A stretch of 64,000 bases of DNA from Embleya scabrispora DSM 41855 (GCF_000372745.1 NZ_KB889680.1:397-64396); one strand, 5' to 3'; counted from the stretch's first letter, positions 17,165-25,533 are shown. The notes: a model not told the origin generated them from the letters alone. Numbers and translations are program-made.

Positions 17165-17949
17165 GCCCGGTCCGCCGCCTCGCCGGCCTCGTCCAGGGCC
17201 AGCCGGTACAGCGCGTCCAGCGCCACCACGACGCCGCGCTCGACGCCCTCGGCGACCACCCGTCGGTGCGGGTCGTACGTCGAGCCGCCGGACTCGTCGA
17301 CCAGGTCGTCGGCCGCGATCCCGTCCACGACCAGCACGCCGCCCGCCCGGTGTCCGCCCAGGGCGGCGAACACCAGCAGCGCGGACAACTCCATCTCGAT
17401 CGCGAGCACGCCGGCCGCCTGATACGGCTTCATCGGCAGCTCCAGCACGCCCGGCATGAACGCGGCCCGGGTCCACACGATGCCCCGGTGGTACGGCGCG
17501 GCGTGCGCGCGGGCCGCGCCGTCGAGCGCGAGGACCACCTCGGGGGTGGCGAAGGCCGGGAACTCGGCCGGGACCAGCTGCTGCGTCACTCCGTCGTCGC
17601 GGACCGCGCCGGTGGCCACCACCAGATCGCCGTCGCCCACGCCGCGCGCCATCGCGCCCGCGGTGCCGAGTCGGATGAAGGTACGCACGCCCGCCTCGGC
17701 CAGTTCGCCGAACAGGCACACCGCGCCCGGACCGCCCACGCCGTGCGAGGACACCACGATCGGCACGCCGCGCCAGCTGCCCGCGTAGCTGACGTACTCG
17801 CGGTTGGCGCCGATCTGCCGCGCGTCGTCCAGCCGTTCGGCGACCAGCGCGGCGCGCGCCGGGTCGCCGACGACCAGCGCGTGCGCGGGCAGGCCGCTGC
17901 TGGGGATCTTGGTGATCGGCAGTACGGCCGGACGGGTGGTGCTGCTCAT
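17161..17949 (-). CDS. Nucleoside phosphorylase (NP-I family, uridine/purine type)
   Basis: A 262-aa phosphorylase that cleaves a nucleoside to the base and ribose-1-phosphate. Family signs are the phosphate-binding LVVGDPARAALVAERLD, the ribose/phosphate loop IRLGTAGAMARGVGDGDLV, and the EMELSALLVF helix that binds the ribose hydroxyls. It belongs to the hexameric NP-I branch (uridine phosphorylase/DeoD), not the trimeric MTAP branch. ATG 17949 overlaps the stop of the upstream permease, and its own stop overlaps the deaminase start. In this operon a methylthioinosine or purine-nucleoside substrate is plausible, which would feed MtnA; uridine or inosine remain possible. Confidence 0.82.
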   Translation of the reverse strand: MSSTTRPAVLPITKIPSSGLPAHALVVGDPARAALVAERLDDARQIGANREYVSYAGSWRGVPIVVSSHGVGGPGAVCLFGELAEAGVRTFIRLGTAGAMARGVGDGDLVVATGAVRDDGVTQQLVPAEFPAFATPEVVLALDGAARAHAAPYHRGIVWTRAAFMPGVLELPMKPYQAAGVLAIEMELSALLVFAALGGHRAGGVLVVDGIAADDLVDESGGSTYDPHRRVVAEGVERGVVVALDALYRLALDEAGEAADRA

Positions 17950-18917
17950 GACTGCGACTCCGAGGTGGTGCGGGCGAATCGGCGAGGACGGGGGATGCGA
18001 CCGGTGAGCCGGCCCGGGGGCGCGGCCGCGCCGCGGCGGGCGCGTGAGCGGGTGGCCAGGAACAGCGCGACCAGGGTCATCACGTACGGCGCGGCATCGG
18101 CGGCCTGCTGCGGCATCCCCTCGCCCTGGAGCCGGAATCCGACCGCTTCGACCAGGCCGAACAGGATGCCCGCGAGCAGCACGCCGATCGGCAGCGCGCG
18201 CCCGAGCATCACCGCGACCACGGCGATCCAGCCGCGCCCGGCGGTCATGTTCTCGGAGAACAGGGTCACGTTGCCCAGCGCGAGCTGCGCGCCGGCCAGC
18301 CCGCACAGGGCGCCCGAGGTCAGGATCGCGGCGTAGCGGTAGCGGGCGACGCTGACGCCGAGCGACTGGGCGGCCTCCGGCGCCTCGCCCACGCCGCGCA
18401 GCCGCACGCCCCAGGGGTGCCGGGACAGCAGTACGGCGATCACCACGACGGCGACCCAGGACAGGTACACCAGCGGTGAGTGGCCGGACAGCGCGCGGCC
18501 CAGGAAGGGCACCGACTCCAGGCCGGGGATGTCGACCGGTTGCAGGCCCTTGAGGTCGGGGTCGCCGAAGGTGCCCTGCTTGCCGAAGATCGTGCGCAGC
18601 AGGAAGCCGGTCAGTCCGACGGCGAGCAGGTTCAGCGCGATGCACAGCACCACCGCGTCCGCGCCCAGGGTGACCGCGCCGATCGCGAGCAGCAGTGAGA
18701 AGACCATCGCGGCGAGCACCGCGGAGATCACGCCGACCCACACGCTGCCGCCGAACCAACTGCCGGTGACGGCCGCGAAGCAGCCGATCAGCATGGTGCC
18801 TTCCAGCGACACGTTGAACACGCCGGCGCGTTCGCACAGCGCGCCGCCGAGGGCGGCGAACAGGATCGGGGTGAGCGCGCGCAGCGCGGAGAAGATCAGT
18901 TCGGCGTCGAAGGACAT
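17946..18917 (-). CDS. Nucleoside ABC transporter permease 2
   Basis: A 323-aa membrane protein with about nine hydrophobic segments, matching the second permease of BMP/NupNOPQ-type importers (LTPILFAALGGALCERAGVF, NVSLEGTMLIGCFAAV, GVNVGEA-like GVRLRGVGEAPEAAQSLGVS). The ATG at 18917 has GGAGGT eight bases upstream. A GTG at 18923 overlapping the previous stop is an alternative that adds two residues. The gene pairs with permease 1 to form the channel. It overlaps the phosphorylase start by ATGA. Confidence 0.9.
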   Translation of the reverse strand: MSFDAELIFSALRALTPILFAALGGALCERAGVFNVSLEGTMLIGCFAAVTGSWFGGSVWVGVISAVLAAMVFSLLLAIGAVTLGADAVVLCIALNLLAVGLTGFLLRTIFGKQGTFGDPDLKGLQPVDIPGLESVPFLGRALSGHSPLVYLSWVAVVVIAVLLSRHPWGVRLRGVGEAPEAAQSLGVSVARYRYAAILTSGALCGLAGAQLALGNVTLFSENMTAGRGWIAVVAVMLGRALPIGVLLAGILFGLVEAVGFRLQGEGMPQQAADAAPYVMTLVALFLATRSRARRGAAAPPGRLTGRIPRPRRFARTTSESQS

Positions 18918-18919
18918 GG

Positions 18920-20164
18920 TCACTTACCTCCGTCGCCGCGCGCGGGGGCGGGCGGCCCGGCGACGCCGGTGTCGAGTACGCCGGTCGTGAGCATGCCGGT
19001 GTCGAGGACGCCGGCTTCGGGATCCGGCGGTGGGTGGCCCGCGGTGTCGGGTCCTCGGCCGAATCGGCGCAACCATCCGCCCTTGCGGAACACGCCGCCG
19101 CGTACCGCGAGGAAGAGGATGACCACGGCCTGGAGAACGGCGGTGAGCTGCTGCGGCACCGCGGTCTCCTGTTCCATGCCGAAGCCGCCGATGGTCAGCG
19201 CGCTGAAGAAGAACCCGGCGGCGACCGTGCCCACCGGGGACGCGGCGGCGAGCAGCGCGGCGAGCAGGCCGGTCCAGGTGTAGCCGGGCGTGGTCAGCGC
19301 GCCGTCGACCATGCGGTACGGGAAGCCGAGCACGGTGATCGCGCCGACCAGGCCGGCCAGCGACCCGGACGCGAACATCAGCCGCAGGGTGAGCCGGGAC
19401 CGGTCCACCCCCGCGTAGCCGGCGAAGCGCGCGCCCAGGCCGGTCATCCGCACCTCGTAGCCGGCGGCGGTGCGGTGGTCGACCACGAAGTAGATCACCG
19501 CGGCCAGCACGATCAGCACGATGCCCACGCTGACCCCGGTGCCCGCGCCGGACCCGGCGGCGAACTCGGGCAGCTTGACGCCCTCGGGCAGCCGTTCGGT
19601 CTGCGGGATGCCGGAACCCTTCTGGAGCAGCGGGAAGCGCACCATGTAGGACACGAACGACATCGCCGGGTAGCTCAGCAGCAGGCTGCTGACCAGCAGC
19701 GGGACACCGCAGCGGGTCTCCAGGACGGCGGCGAGCGCGGCCCACAGGCCGCCCGCGAGCATGCCCGCGAGCAACGCCAGGACCACGGTGACGGCACTGG
19801 GGAAGGGCGAGTACAGGCCGACCGAGACGGCGGCCAGGCCGCCCAGCACGAGTTGGCCGTCGCCGCCGAGGTTGACCAGGCCCGCGCGCAGCGGGATGGC
19901 CAGGGCCAGGGCGAGGCCGACGATGGGGATGCACTCGCCGAGCGTGTCGCCGATGCCTTCGGAGCCGAACGCCCCGGTGAGCACCGAGCCGTACGCGGTA
20001 AGCGGGTCGGCGCCGGTGCCGGCCAGGATGATCGCGCCCAGGATCAGCGCGGCCACGACGGACACGGTGACCGGGGAGAAGACCGCGCCGCGCACGCGCA
20101 GTGCCACCCGGGCGGCCGGACTCGATGGGTGCTCGGTGGCCGTACCGGCCTTGCTGGCAGTCAT
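18920..20164 (-). CDS. Nucleoside ABC transporter permease 1
   Basis: A 414-aa membrane protein with the first-permease signature of BMP-dependent nucleoside importers: VLTGAFGSEGIGDTLGECIP, LAIPLRAGLVNLGGDGQLVL and YEVRMTGLGARFAGYAGVD. About ten hydrophobic segments span residues 30-350. The ATG at 20164 begins 13 bp after the ATPase stop; longer frames upstream run into the ATPase gene. The C-terminal 60 residues are a cytoplasmic-looking Pro/Gly tail with a repeated LDTG (VLDTGMLTTGVLDTG). Its stop overlaps the start region of permease 2. Confidence 0.9.
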   Translation of the reverse strand: MTASKAGTATEHPSSPAARVALRVRGAVFSPVTVSVVAALILGAIILAGTGADPLTAYGSVLTGAFGSEGIGDTLGECIPIVGLALALAIPLRAGLVNLGGDGQLVLGGLAAVSVGLYSPFPSAVTVVLALLAGMLAGGLWAALAAVLETRCGVPLLVSSLLLSYPAMSFVSYMVRFPLLQKGSGIPQTERLPEGVKLPEFAAGSGAGTGVSVGIVLIVLAAVIYFVVDHRTAAGYEVRMTGLGARFAGYAGVDRSRLTLRLMFASGSLAGLVGAITVLGFPYRMVDGALTTPGYTWTGLLAALLAAASPVGTVAAGFFFSALTIGGFGMEQETAVPQQLTAVLQAVVILFLAVRGGVFRKGGWLRRFGRGPDTAGHPPPDPEAGVLDTGMLTTGVLDTGVAGPPAPARGDGGK

Positions 20165-20177
20165 ATCTGATAACCCG

Positions 20178-21800
20178 TCAGACCTGGTGGGCGGTGGTCG
20201 GTGCGGTGGAGGAGGCGTCGTCGCCGGCATCGGGGTCGGCCGCGGCGGCCGAACGGGTCGGGTCGCCACCCGCCATGGCCAGGCCGATGGCGTGCACGTC
20301 CGCCTCGGCACGCGGCAACTCGGCGACGATCCGGCCCTCGTACATGACCAGGACGCGATCCGACAGCGCGAGGATCTCGCTCAACTCGGCGGAGACCAGC
20401 AGCACGCCGTGGCCGGCGTCGCGATACTCGACCAGGCGCGCGTGGATGTTCTCGATCGAGCCGATGTCCACGCCGCGGGTGGGCTGTTCGACCAGGAGCA
20501 GCGGCGCGTCGTGGGTGATCTCCCGGCCCAGGATCGCCTTTTGCTGGTTGCCGCCGGACAGCGTGCCGATCGTGACGGCGGACGAGGCGGCCTTGACCCC
20601 GAATCGTTCGATCACGCGCGCGGCGTGTTCGCGGATCGCCGCCCGACGCAGGAAGCCGCCCCGACCGGCCAGCGGCGGAGTGCGGTGGAAGCCCATCGCG
20701 AGGTTGTCGGCCAACGAGGCGTCCCGGGCGGCGCCGACCGTGGCCCGGTCCTCGGGCACGTAGGCAAGGCCCGCGCGGCGGCGCTGTTGTACCGAGGCAT
20801 CGCCGACGTCCCGGCCGGCCACGAGCACCCGGCCCGCGTCGATCGGGCGCAACCCGGCCAGCGCCTCGACCAGTTCGCTCTGCCCGTTGCCGGCCACGCC
20901 CGCCACGCCGACGATCTCGCCCGCGCGCACGGTCAGCGACACGTTCTCGACCAGGGGTTTGGCGCCGCGTCCGGCGGACACGGTCAGGCCGCGCACCTCC
21001 AGCACGTCGGCGGCGGGGGTGCCCGCCGGGTGGGTGCGGTCCAGGTCGATCCGGCGACCGGTCATGGCGAGGGCGATCTCGGCCGGGGTGGTCTCGGCCG
21101 TCGCGAGCCGGGCGGTGACCCGGCCGTCGCGCAGCACGGTGACCCGGTCGCTGACCGCCATCACCTCGCCCAGCTTGTGGGTGACCAGCAGGATCGTGCG
21201 GCCGGAGCGGGCCAGCCCGCGGATGACGGCGAGCAGGCGGTCCGCCTCCGCGGGGGTCAGCACGGCGGTGGGCTCGTCCAGGATCAACACGCGCGCGTCG
21301 CGGTAGAGCAGCTTGAGGATCTCCACCCGCTGCTGCACCCCGATCGGCAGGTCCGCGACCCGGGCGTCGGGCGGTACGTGCAGGCCGTGCGTGTCGACGA
21401 GTTCGGCGACCCGGGCCCGGGCGGTGGCCCGATCCACCAGGCCGCGCCGGGTGGGCTCGCTGCCGTAGACCACGTTCTCCGTGACGGTCAACGACGGGAA
21501 GAGCTTGAAGCCCTGGTGGACCATGCCCAGTCCGGCCGCGATCGCCTGCACGGGCGAGCCGAAGGAGTGCTCGGTGCCGCGCAGCAGGATGCGGCCGGCG
21601 TCCGGCCGTTGCAGGCCGTACAGGATCGACATCAGTGTCGACTTGCCCGCGCCGTTCTCGCCCATCACCGCGTGGATCTCGCCGGAGGCGACCCGCAGGT
21701 CGACCCGGTCGTTGGCCAGCACGCCCGGGAAACGCCGGACGATGCCGCGCATTTCGACCTCGGCGATGTCACCGGGGGCGGCGGCGTGCTGATCGTTCAT
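20178..21800 (-). CDS. Nucleoside ABC transporter ATPase (double domain)
   Basis: A 540-aa protein with two fused ATP-binding cassettes, the usual form for BMP-linked and sugar-type importers. Domain 1 has Walker A MGENGAGKSTLM, Q-loop VHQGFKLFP, signature LPIGVQQRVEILK and Walker B VLILDEPTAVL. Domain 2 has a degenerate Walker A (GVAGNGQSELVEAL), signature TLSGGNQQKAILG and VEQPTRGVD. The weak second Walker A is normal for the family. It energises uptake through the two permeases encoded just downstream. Between it and the upstream BMP gene lies a strong hairpin. Confidence 0.92.
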   Translation of the reverse strand: MNDQHAAAPGDIAEVEMRGIVRRFPGVLANDRVDLRVASGEIHAVMGENGAGKSTLMSILYGLQRPDAGRILLRGTEHSFGSPVQAIAAGLGMVHQGFKLFPSLTVTENVVYGSEPTRRGLVDRATARARVAELVDTHGLHVPPDARVADLPIGVQQRVEILKLLYRDARVLILDEPTAVLTPAEADRLLAVIRGLARSGRTILLVTHKLGEVMAVSDRVTVLRDGRVTARLATAETTPAEIALAMTGRRIDLDRTHPAGTPAADVLEVRGLTVSAGRGAKPLVENVSLTVRAGEIVGVAGVAGNGQSELVEALAGLRPIDAGRVLVAGRDVGDASVQQRRRAGLAYVPEDRATVGAARDASLADNLAMGFHRTPPLAGRGGFLRRAAIREHAARVIERFGVKAASSAVTIGTLSGGNQQKAILGREITHDAPLLLVEQPTRGVDIGSIENIHARLVEYRDAGHGVLLVSAELSEILALSDRVLVMYEGRIVAELPRAEADVHAIGLAMAGGDPTRSAAAADPDAGDDASSTAPTTAHQV

Positions 21801-21842
21801 CGGGTGTCTCTCCGGTGCGAAGGGCTGCGGCGGGCGGGCGTT

Positions 21843-21876
21843 CGCCGGTGCCGGGTCCGCGGACCCGACACCGGCG
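21843..21876 (-). terminator. Intra-operon hairpin between the BMP and ATPase genes
   Basis: CGCCGGTG at 21843-21850 pairs with CACCGGCG at 21869-21876, enclosing the 16-bp perfect palindrome CGGGTCCGCGGACCCG (21852-21867). It lies between the BMP lipoprotein stop and the ATPase start, 42 bp before the latter. It could act as a partial terminator or 3' mRNA stabiliser, giving more binding protein than transporter. Confidence 0.65.
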
Positions 21877-21895
21877 CGGCGCGGAGCCGGCGGAA

Positions 21896-22969
21896 CTACT
21901 TGGCGGCGGCCGGGTCGGCCACGGTGACGCTGCCCGCGACGATCTGGTCACGCAGACCCAGGACGGTCTTGAGCACGTCCGGGTGCTGGGCGATCAGGCA
22001 CTGCGAGGTCTCCAGGCCGGGCTCCATGCCGGTGAGCGTGATGCCGCCCTCCTTGAGGCCGTACGAGGTGACGCCGCCGGCCTTGCCGCCGGAGATCTGC
22101 TCGACGCCCTTCTCGACCGCGATGTCGGTGCGCTTGATCACGTTGTCCACGACCGTGCCCGGCGCCGCCGAGCACTGGTTGACGTCGACGCCGAACGCCT
22201 GCACGCCCGCGGCCTTGGCGGCGTTGAACACGCCCAGGTTGCCCGCGGCGGAGGCGGCGCCCATGATCTGGTCGACGTCCTTGGCCTTGAGCGACGCGGT
22301 CTGCTCGCCGGCCCGGGCGGGGTCGTTGAACGGCTTCTGGCCGCCGACGAACAGCTGGGTGAAGGCACTCGCCGGGTTGGTCTGCTTGGCGCCCGCGCCG
22401 AACGGGTCGGAGAAGCGGCGGATCTGCGGGCTGTCCAGCGCGACCACCGCGCCGACCTTGCCGCTCTTGGTCAGCAGGCCCGCCTCGGCGCCGGCGAGGA
22501 AGGTGCCCTCGTGCTCGCGGAAGGTCGCGCAGGTGATGTTCGGGTACGGCTTGCTCGTGCACGAGTCGACGAACAGGAACTGCTGCTTGGGGTTGGCCTC
22601 GGCCTGCTGGGCCAGCACGTCGGCGAACTCGAAGCCGACGGCGACCACGACGGCGGGCTTCTGGCGGACCGCGGCCTCGACGTTCTGCTGGATCGCGCTG
22701 GTGTCCTTGCTCTCCAGGACGGTCGCGCTGCCGCCGGCCTTCTTGGCCGCGTTCTGCGCGCCGGTGGCGGCGAGCTTGAGGAAGTCGTTGACGCCGATCG
22801 GTTCGGGCGTCACCAGCACGACGTTCTTGGCGGCGTCCCCGCCACCCGTGCCGCCGGCGGCCGGCGTCTTGTCCTTGTCGGCGGAGGCGTTGCACGCCGT
22901 GGCGGCCAGCGCGGTGCCGACGACGACGGCGGCCACGGCCAGGCGGTGGCGGGAGGTGATGCGGTACAT
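21896..22969 (-). CDS. BMP-family nucleoside-binding lipoprotein
   Basis: A 357-aa extracytoplasmic substrate-binding lipoprotein. The signal peptide MYRITSRHRLAVAAVVVG ends in a lipobox with Cys26 (ALAATAC). The mature part shows Bmp/Med features: VVLVTPEPIGVNDFLKLA, VVVAVGFEFADVLAQQA, FLFVDSCTSKPYPNI, and GVFNAAKAAGVQAFGVD. Members bind purine nucleosides for an ABC importer. It is the first gene of the operon and faces mtnA across a 681-bp region. Unusually for the family, four Cys are present in the mature part (SCTS, ITCAT, NQCSA, SQCLI), which may form disulphides outside the cell. Confidence 0.88.
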   Translation of the reverse strand: MYRITSRHRLAVAAVVVGTALAATACNASADKDKTPAAGGTGGGDAAKNVVLVTPEPIGVNDFLKLAATGAQNAAKKAGGSATVLESKDTSAIQQNVEAAVRQKPAVVVAVGFEFADVLAQQAEANPKQQFLFVDSCTSKPYPNITCATFREHEGTFLAGAEAGLLTKSGKVGAVVALDSPQIRRFSDPFGAGAKQTNPASAFTQLFVGGQKPFNDPARAGEQTASLKAKDVDQIMGAASAAGNLGVFNAAKAAGVQAFGVDVNQCSAAPGTVVDNVIKRTDIAVEKGVEQISGGKAGGVTSYGLKEGGITLTGMEPGLETSQCLIAQHPDVLKTVLGLRDQIVAGSVTVADPAAAK

Positions 22970-23348
22970 GAGCGTCCTTGGGAGGAGTGTCGATCCCGGC
23001 GGGGCGGCCCGGAGTCGGCGGTTCGGGGACGGGAACCACGCGGTTCCGTCGGTCTCGGCGCCCGGTGGCGCCTCGGTTCCGCGGGCTGCGATGCGTTCGC
23101 GTGTCTCGATCGGCGGTCGGCGCGATCGAAGGGGCGCGATCGATCAGGCTCGATCGATCAGCAGGGGCGCCGACAACAGCGGCCGGTGCGGCGCATACGT
23201 ACGGCGGGTACGCCGTGGAGGCCGCGCTTGTCGAGCGGAAGGGGCGGACGGTCACACGCCATGGAGCGGCCGCGGCACTCGATACGTACGTCGCAACGCC
23301 ACGTTTCGGCCACAGCCGGCTCCTTTCCGGTCGCACCAGTCCGGTCTC

Positions 23349-23365
23349 GATGTGATGATCACATC
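23349..23365. promoter_or_regulatory. Perfect 7-3-7 dyad GATGTGA-TGA-TCACATC
   Basis: GATGTGA (23349-23355) and TCACATC (23359-23365) are perfect inverted repeats around TGA. The shape is typical of GntR-family or similar dimeric repressor sites. No regulator gene is next to it. Confidence 0.5.
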
Positions 23366-23415
23366 CGACTGGTTTCGGGGGAGGTTAGCACCCCCACCAG
23401 GCACTTCTCGTACTT

Positions 23416-23450
23416 GTTCACCATGTGGACCGATTGTCCACCATGTGAAC
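23416..23450. promoter_or_regulatory. Pair of 15-bp near-palindromes, 20-bp spacing
   Basis: GTTCACCATGTGGAC (23416-23430) and GTCCACCATGTGAAC (23436-23450) have the form GTYCAC-CAT-GTGRAC. Each has one mismatch in its arms, and the mismatch in one copy is mirrored in the other. Centre-to-centre distance is 20 bp, about two helical turns, as for two dimers bound side by side. The pair lies 200 bp before mtnA and 447 bp before the BMP gene. Confidence 0.55.
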
Positions 23451-23650
23451 AATGGGTCACCGCCACGACACGCACGCGTTCCGGATGCCGGGCGGGGGTC
23501 GGGCACGTGTTCGCGGGCGACGTAGCATCCGTAGTGTCACCGCGTGCGCTCGCTCCCGCCCGTGGTTCGCCGCCGGGTCGGTGACTTCGCACATGTTCGC
23601 GGCCGCCGCGCCCGCCCGGCACTCGATCATCCGCCCGGAAAGGACCCCCG

Positions 23651-24646
23651 ATGGCCTCCGAGATACGCTCGCTCGCCTGGCACGGCACCGGCTTGCGCCT
23701 GCTCGACCAGACCGCGCTGCCGCAGCGGATCGTGTACCTCGACATCACCGACGTGGACGCGCTGATCGACGCGATCCGCCGACTCGCGGTGCGCGGTGCA
23801 CCGGCGCTGGGCGCGGCCGGCGCGTTCGGCGTCGCGGTGGCCATGCTCCAGGGCGCGCGCGAGGGCTGGGACGCGGACCGACTCGCCGGTGAGATCGCCC
23901 GGATCCGGGACGCCCGGCCCACCGCGGTCAACCTGGCCGGCGGCGTGCAGCGGGTGCTGCCGTTCGCCGCCAAGGGTGTGGACGCGGTGCTCGCCGAGGC
24001 CGAGGCGGTGGTCCGCGAGGACATCGAGGCCAACCACGCGATCGGCCGGCACGGCGCGGACTGGATCCTGTCCCGGGTCGAGCGCCGCCCGCTGCGCGTA
24101 CTGACCCACTGCAACACCGGCTCGCTGGCCACCGCCGGTTGGGGGACCGCGCTCGGCATCGTCCGCGAACTGCACGCGCGCGGCGTGCTGGAGGTCGTCT
24201 ACGTCGACGAGACGCGGCCGCTGCTCCAGGGCTCGCGGCTGACCGCGTGGGAGTTGGACCAGGAGGGCATCGCGCACCTGGTCCAGCCGGACGGCGCGGC
24301 GGCGAGCACGATCCTGCGCGGCCTGGTGGACGTCGCGGTGATCGGCGCGGACCGGATCGCCGCCAACGGCGACACCGCGAACAAGATCGGCTCGGTCGGC
24401 GTCGCGCTGGCCTGCGCCGACGCGGGCATCCCGTTCGTGGTCGCGGCGCCGCTGACCACGTTCGACGACGCGACCGCGCACGGCGACGAGATCACCATCG
24501 AGGAGCGGCCGGAGTCCGAGGTGCTGGAGGTGGCCGGCGTCCGGGTCGCCCCGGCCGACTCGCGCGCCTTCAACCCGGCCTTCGACGTCACGCCGGCTCG
24601 GTTGATCAGCGCGATCGTCAACGAGACGGGCGTACGCGAGTACTGA
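23651..24646 (+). CDS. mtnA: S-methyl-5-thioribose-1-phosphate isomerase
   Basis: A 331-aa enzyme of the eIF2B-alpha-like isomerase family, converting methylthioribose-1-phosphate to methylthioribulose-1-phosphate. Motifs include RRLAVRGAPALGAAGAFGVA (substrate loop), the catalytic Cys154 in LTHCNTGSLATAGWGT, YVDETRPLLQGSRLTAWEL, and the catalytic Asp234 in VIGADRIAANGDTANKIG. Length and start (ATG after GGAAAGG) agree with the family. It accepts the product of the nucleoside phosphorylase step and hands on to MtnB, which is encoded convergently just downstream. It is divergent from the nucleoside uptake operon. Confidence 0.93.
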   Translation: MASEIRSLAWHGTGLRLLDQTALPQRIVYLDITDVDALIDAIRRLAVRGAPALGAAGAFGVAVAMLQGAREGWDADRLAGEIARIRDARPTAVNLAGGVQRVLPFAAKGVDAVLAEAEAVVREDIEANHAIGRHGADWILSRVERRPLRVLTHCNTGSLATAGWGTALGIVRELHARGVLEVVYVDETRPLLQGSRLTAWELDQEGIAHLVQPDGAAASTILRGLVDVAVIGADRIAANGDTANKIGSVGVALACADAGIPFVVAAPLTTFDDATAHGDEITIEERPESEVLEVAGVRVAPADSRAFNPAFDVTPARLISAIVNETGVREY

Positions 24647-24668
24647 TCCGATGCCGGGAGAAGGCTGA

Positions 24669-24713
24669 CCCGACACACCCGAACCGGGTACGCGACCCGG
24701 CTCGGGTGTCGGT
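24669..24713. terminator. Hairpin between convergent mtnA and mtnB
   Basis: CCGACAC...CCGA.CCGGGT on the left (from 24669) pairs with ACCCGG.TCGG.GTGTCGG on the right (to about 24713), with a two-base bulge, one mismatch and a short ACGCG-type loop. Position between convergent genes supports a two-way terminator. Confidence 0.65.
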
Positions 24714-24718
24714 CGGGC

Positions 24719-25366
24719 TCAGCCCTCGGCGACGCGGTATTCGAGGAGCCACTCGACGACCTCGACGTGGTGGCGGGCCCGGATCGGGTCCGCGCCCCAC
24801 ACGTACATCCCGTGCGAGGCGACCACCACGGCGGGCACGCCGGGGACCAGCGCGGCCTCCAGCCGGTCGCCGAGTTCGGTCATGTCCTGGCTGTTGGCGA
24901 TCACCGGGATGGTGACCGTCTCGTCGTGCGCGGAGCGGCCGATGCCCTTGAGCATCTCCAGGTCGCGCAACTCGATCCCGGCCGGCCAGCGCCGACCCGC
25001 GCGCACCGCCGAGACGGTGTGCACGTGGAAGACCGCGCCCGCGCCGGTCAGCGCCACCACTCGCGCGTGCAGTCCGGCCTCGGCGGACGGCCGGCGCGGC
25101 GGCGTGCTCGCCTCCTCGGGGACCGGCACGCCGGCCGCGTCCACCACGACCAGGTCGTCCGCCGCCAACTCGCCCTTGTCCAGGCCCGAGGCGGTGACCG
25201 CGAGCCGCAGGGGCTCACGCGAGAGCACCACGGACAGGTTCCCGGAGGTGCCGCGCATCCAACCGAGTCCGGCGAAGCGGGCGGCCTCGCGGGCCAGGGT
25301 GGCCCCGGCGGCGGCGCGCGCGGAGGCCGGAACCGAGGCGGGGTTACCGGCGTCGGGGGTCGTCAT
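24719..25366 (-). CDS. mtnB: Methylthioribulose-1-phosphate dehydratase
   Basis: A 215-aa class II aldolase-like zinc enzyme that dehydrates methylthioribulose-1-phosphate to the diketo compound used by MtnC. Visible features are GWMRGTSGNLSVVLSR, VTASGLDKGELAADDLVVVD, the zinc-binding HVHTVSAV pair and the later His in ASHGMYVWGADPIRARHHVE. The ATG at 25366 starts the conserved sequence. A 12-bp direct repeat lies 26-58 bp upstream. With mtnA, mtnC and mtnD in the same window, the pathway from methylthioribose-1-phosphate to ketomethylthiobutyrate is complete. Confidence 0.92.
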   Translation of the reverse strand: MTTPDAGNPASVPASARAAAGATLAREAARFAGLGWMRGTSGNLSVVLSREPLRLAVTASGLDKGELAADDLVVVDAAGVPVPEEASTPPRRPSAEAGLHARVVALTGAGAVFHVHTVSAVRAGRRWPAGIELRDLEMLKGIGRSAHDETVTIPVIANSQDMTELGDRLEAALVPGVPAVVVASHGMYVWGADPIRARHHVEVVEWLLEYRVAEG

Positions 25367-25391
25367 GGAGGGTCCTCACTGTTCACGGTCC

Positions 25392-25424
25392 GGTCGAACC
25401 GGCTCACAGTGTGGTCGAACCGGC
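25392..25424. repeat. GGTCGAACCGGC direct repeat upstream of mtnB
   Basis: GGTCGAACCGGC occurs at 25392-25403 and 25413-25424, a 21-bp period. The first copy sits within the palindrome CCGGTCGAACCGG. The pair is 26 bp before the mtnB start and flanked by TGTTCAC and TCACAGT. This is a good candidate operator for mtnB. Confidence 0.55.
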
Positions 25425-25533
25425 AGATCGAACCATCATTTCACCCACGCCCCGGCGAGCCCGGATCGGTACCGGGCCGGCCACCCGCGTCGAGCCGTGC
25501 CAGGGCGGGTCGGCGGCCACGCGGCCCGACGGC

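Larger units (their letters stand above)
22970..23650. other. Divergent control region of the BMP operon and mtnA
   Basis: A 681-bp gap with no convincing gene. Left part: a run rich in CGATCGAT words at about 23115-23165. Right part, nearer mtnA: two separate dyad systems at 23349-23365 and 23416-23450 (own entries), in the locally most AT-rich DNA. This layout fits shared regulation of nucleoside uptake and the salvage isomerase. Confidence 0.5.

Noticed and set aside
19761-23525. 1254-aa plus-strand open frame opposite the transporter operon
   Set aside because: Shadow of the ATPase and BMP genes; its sequence has no domain and unusual composition.
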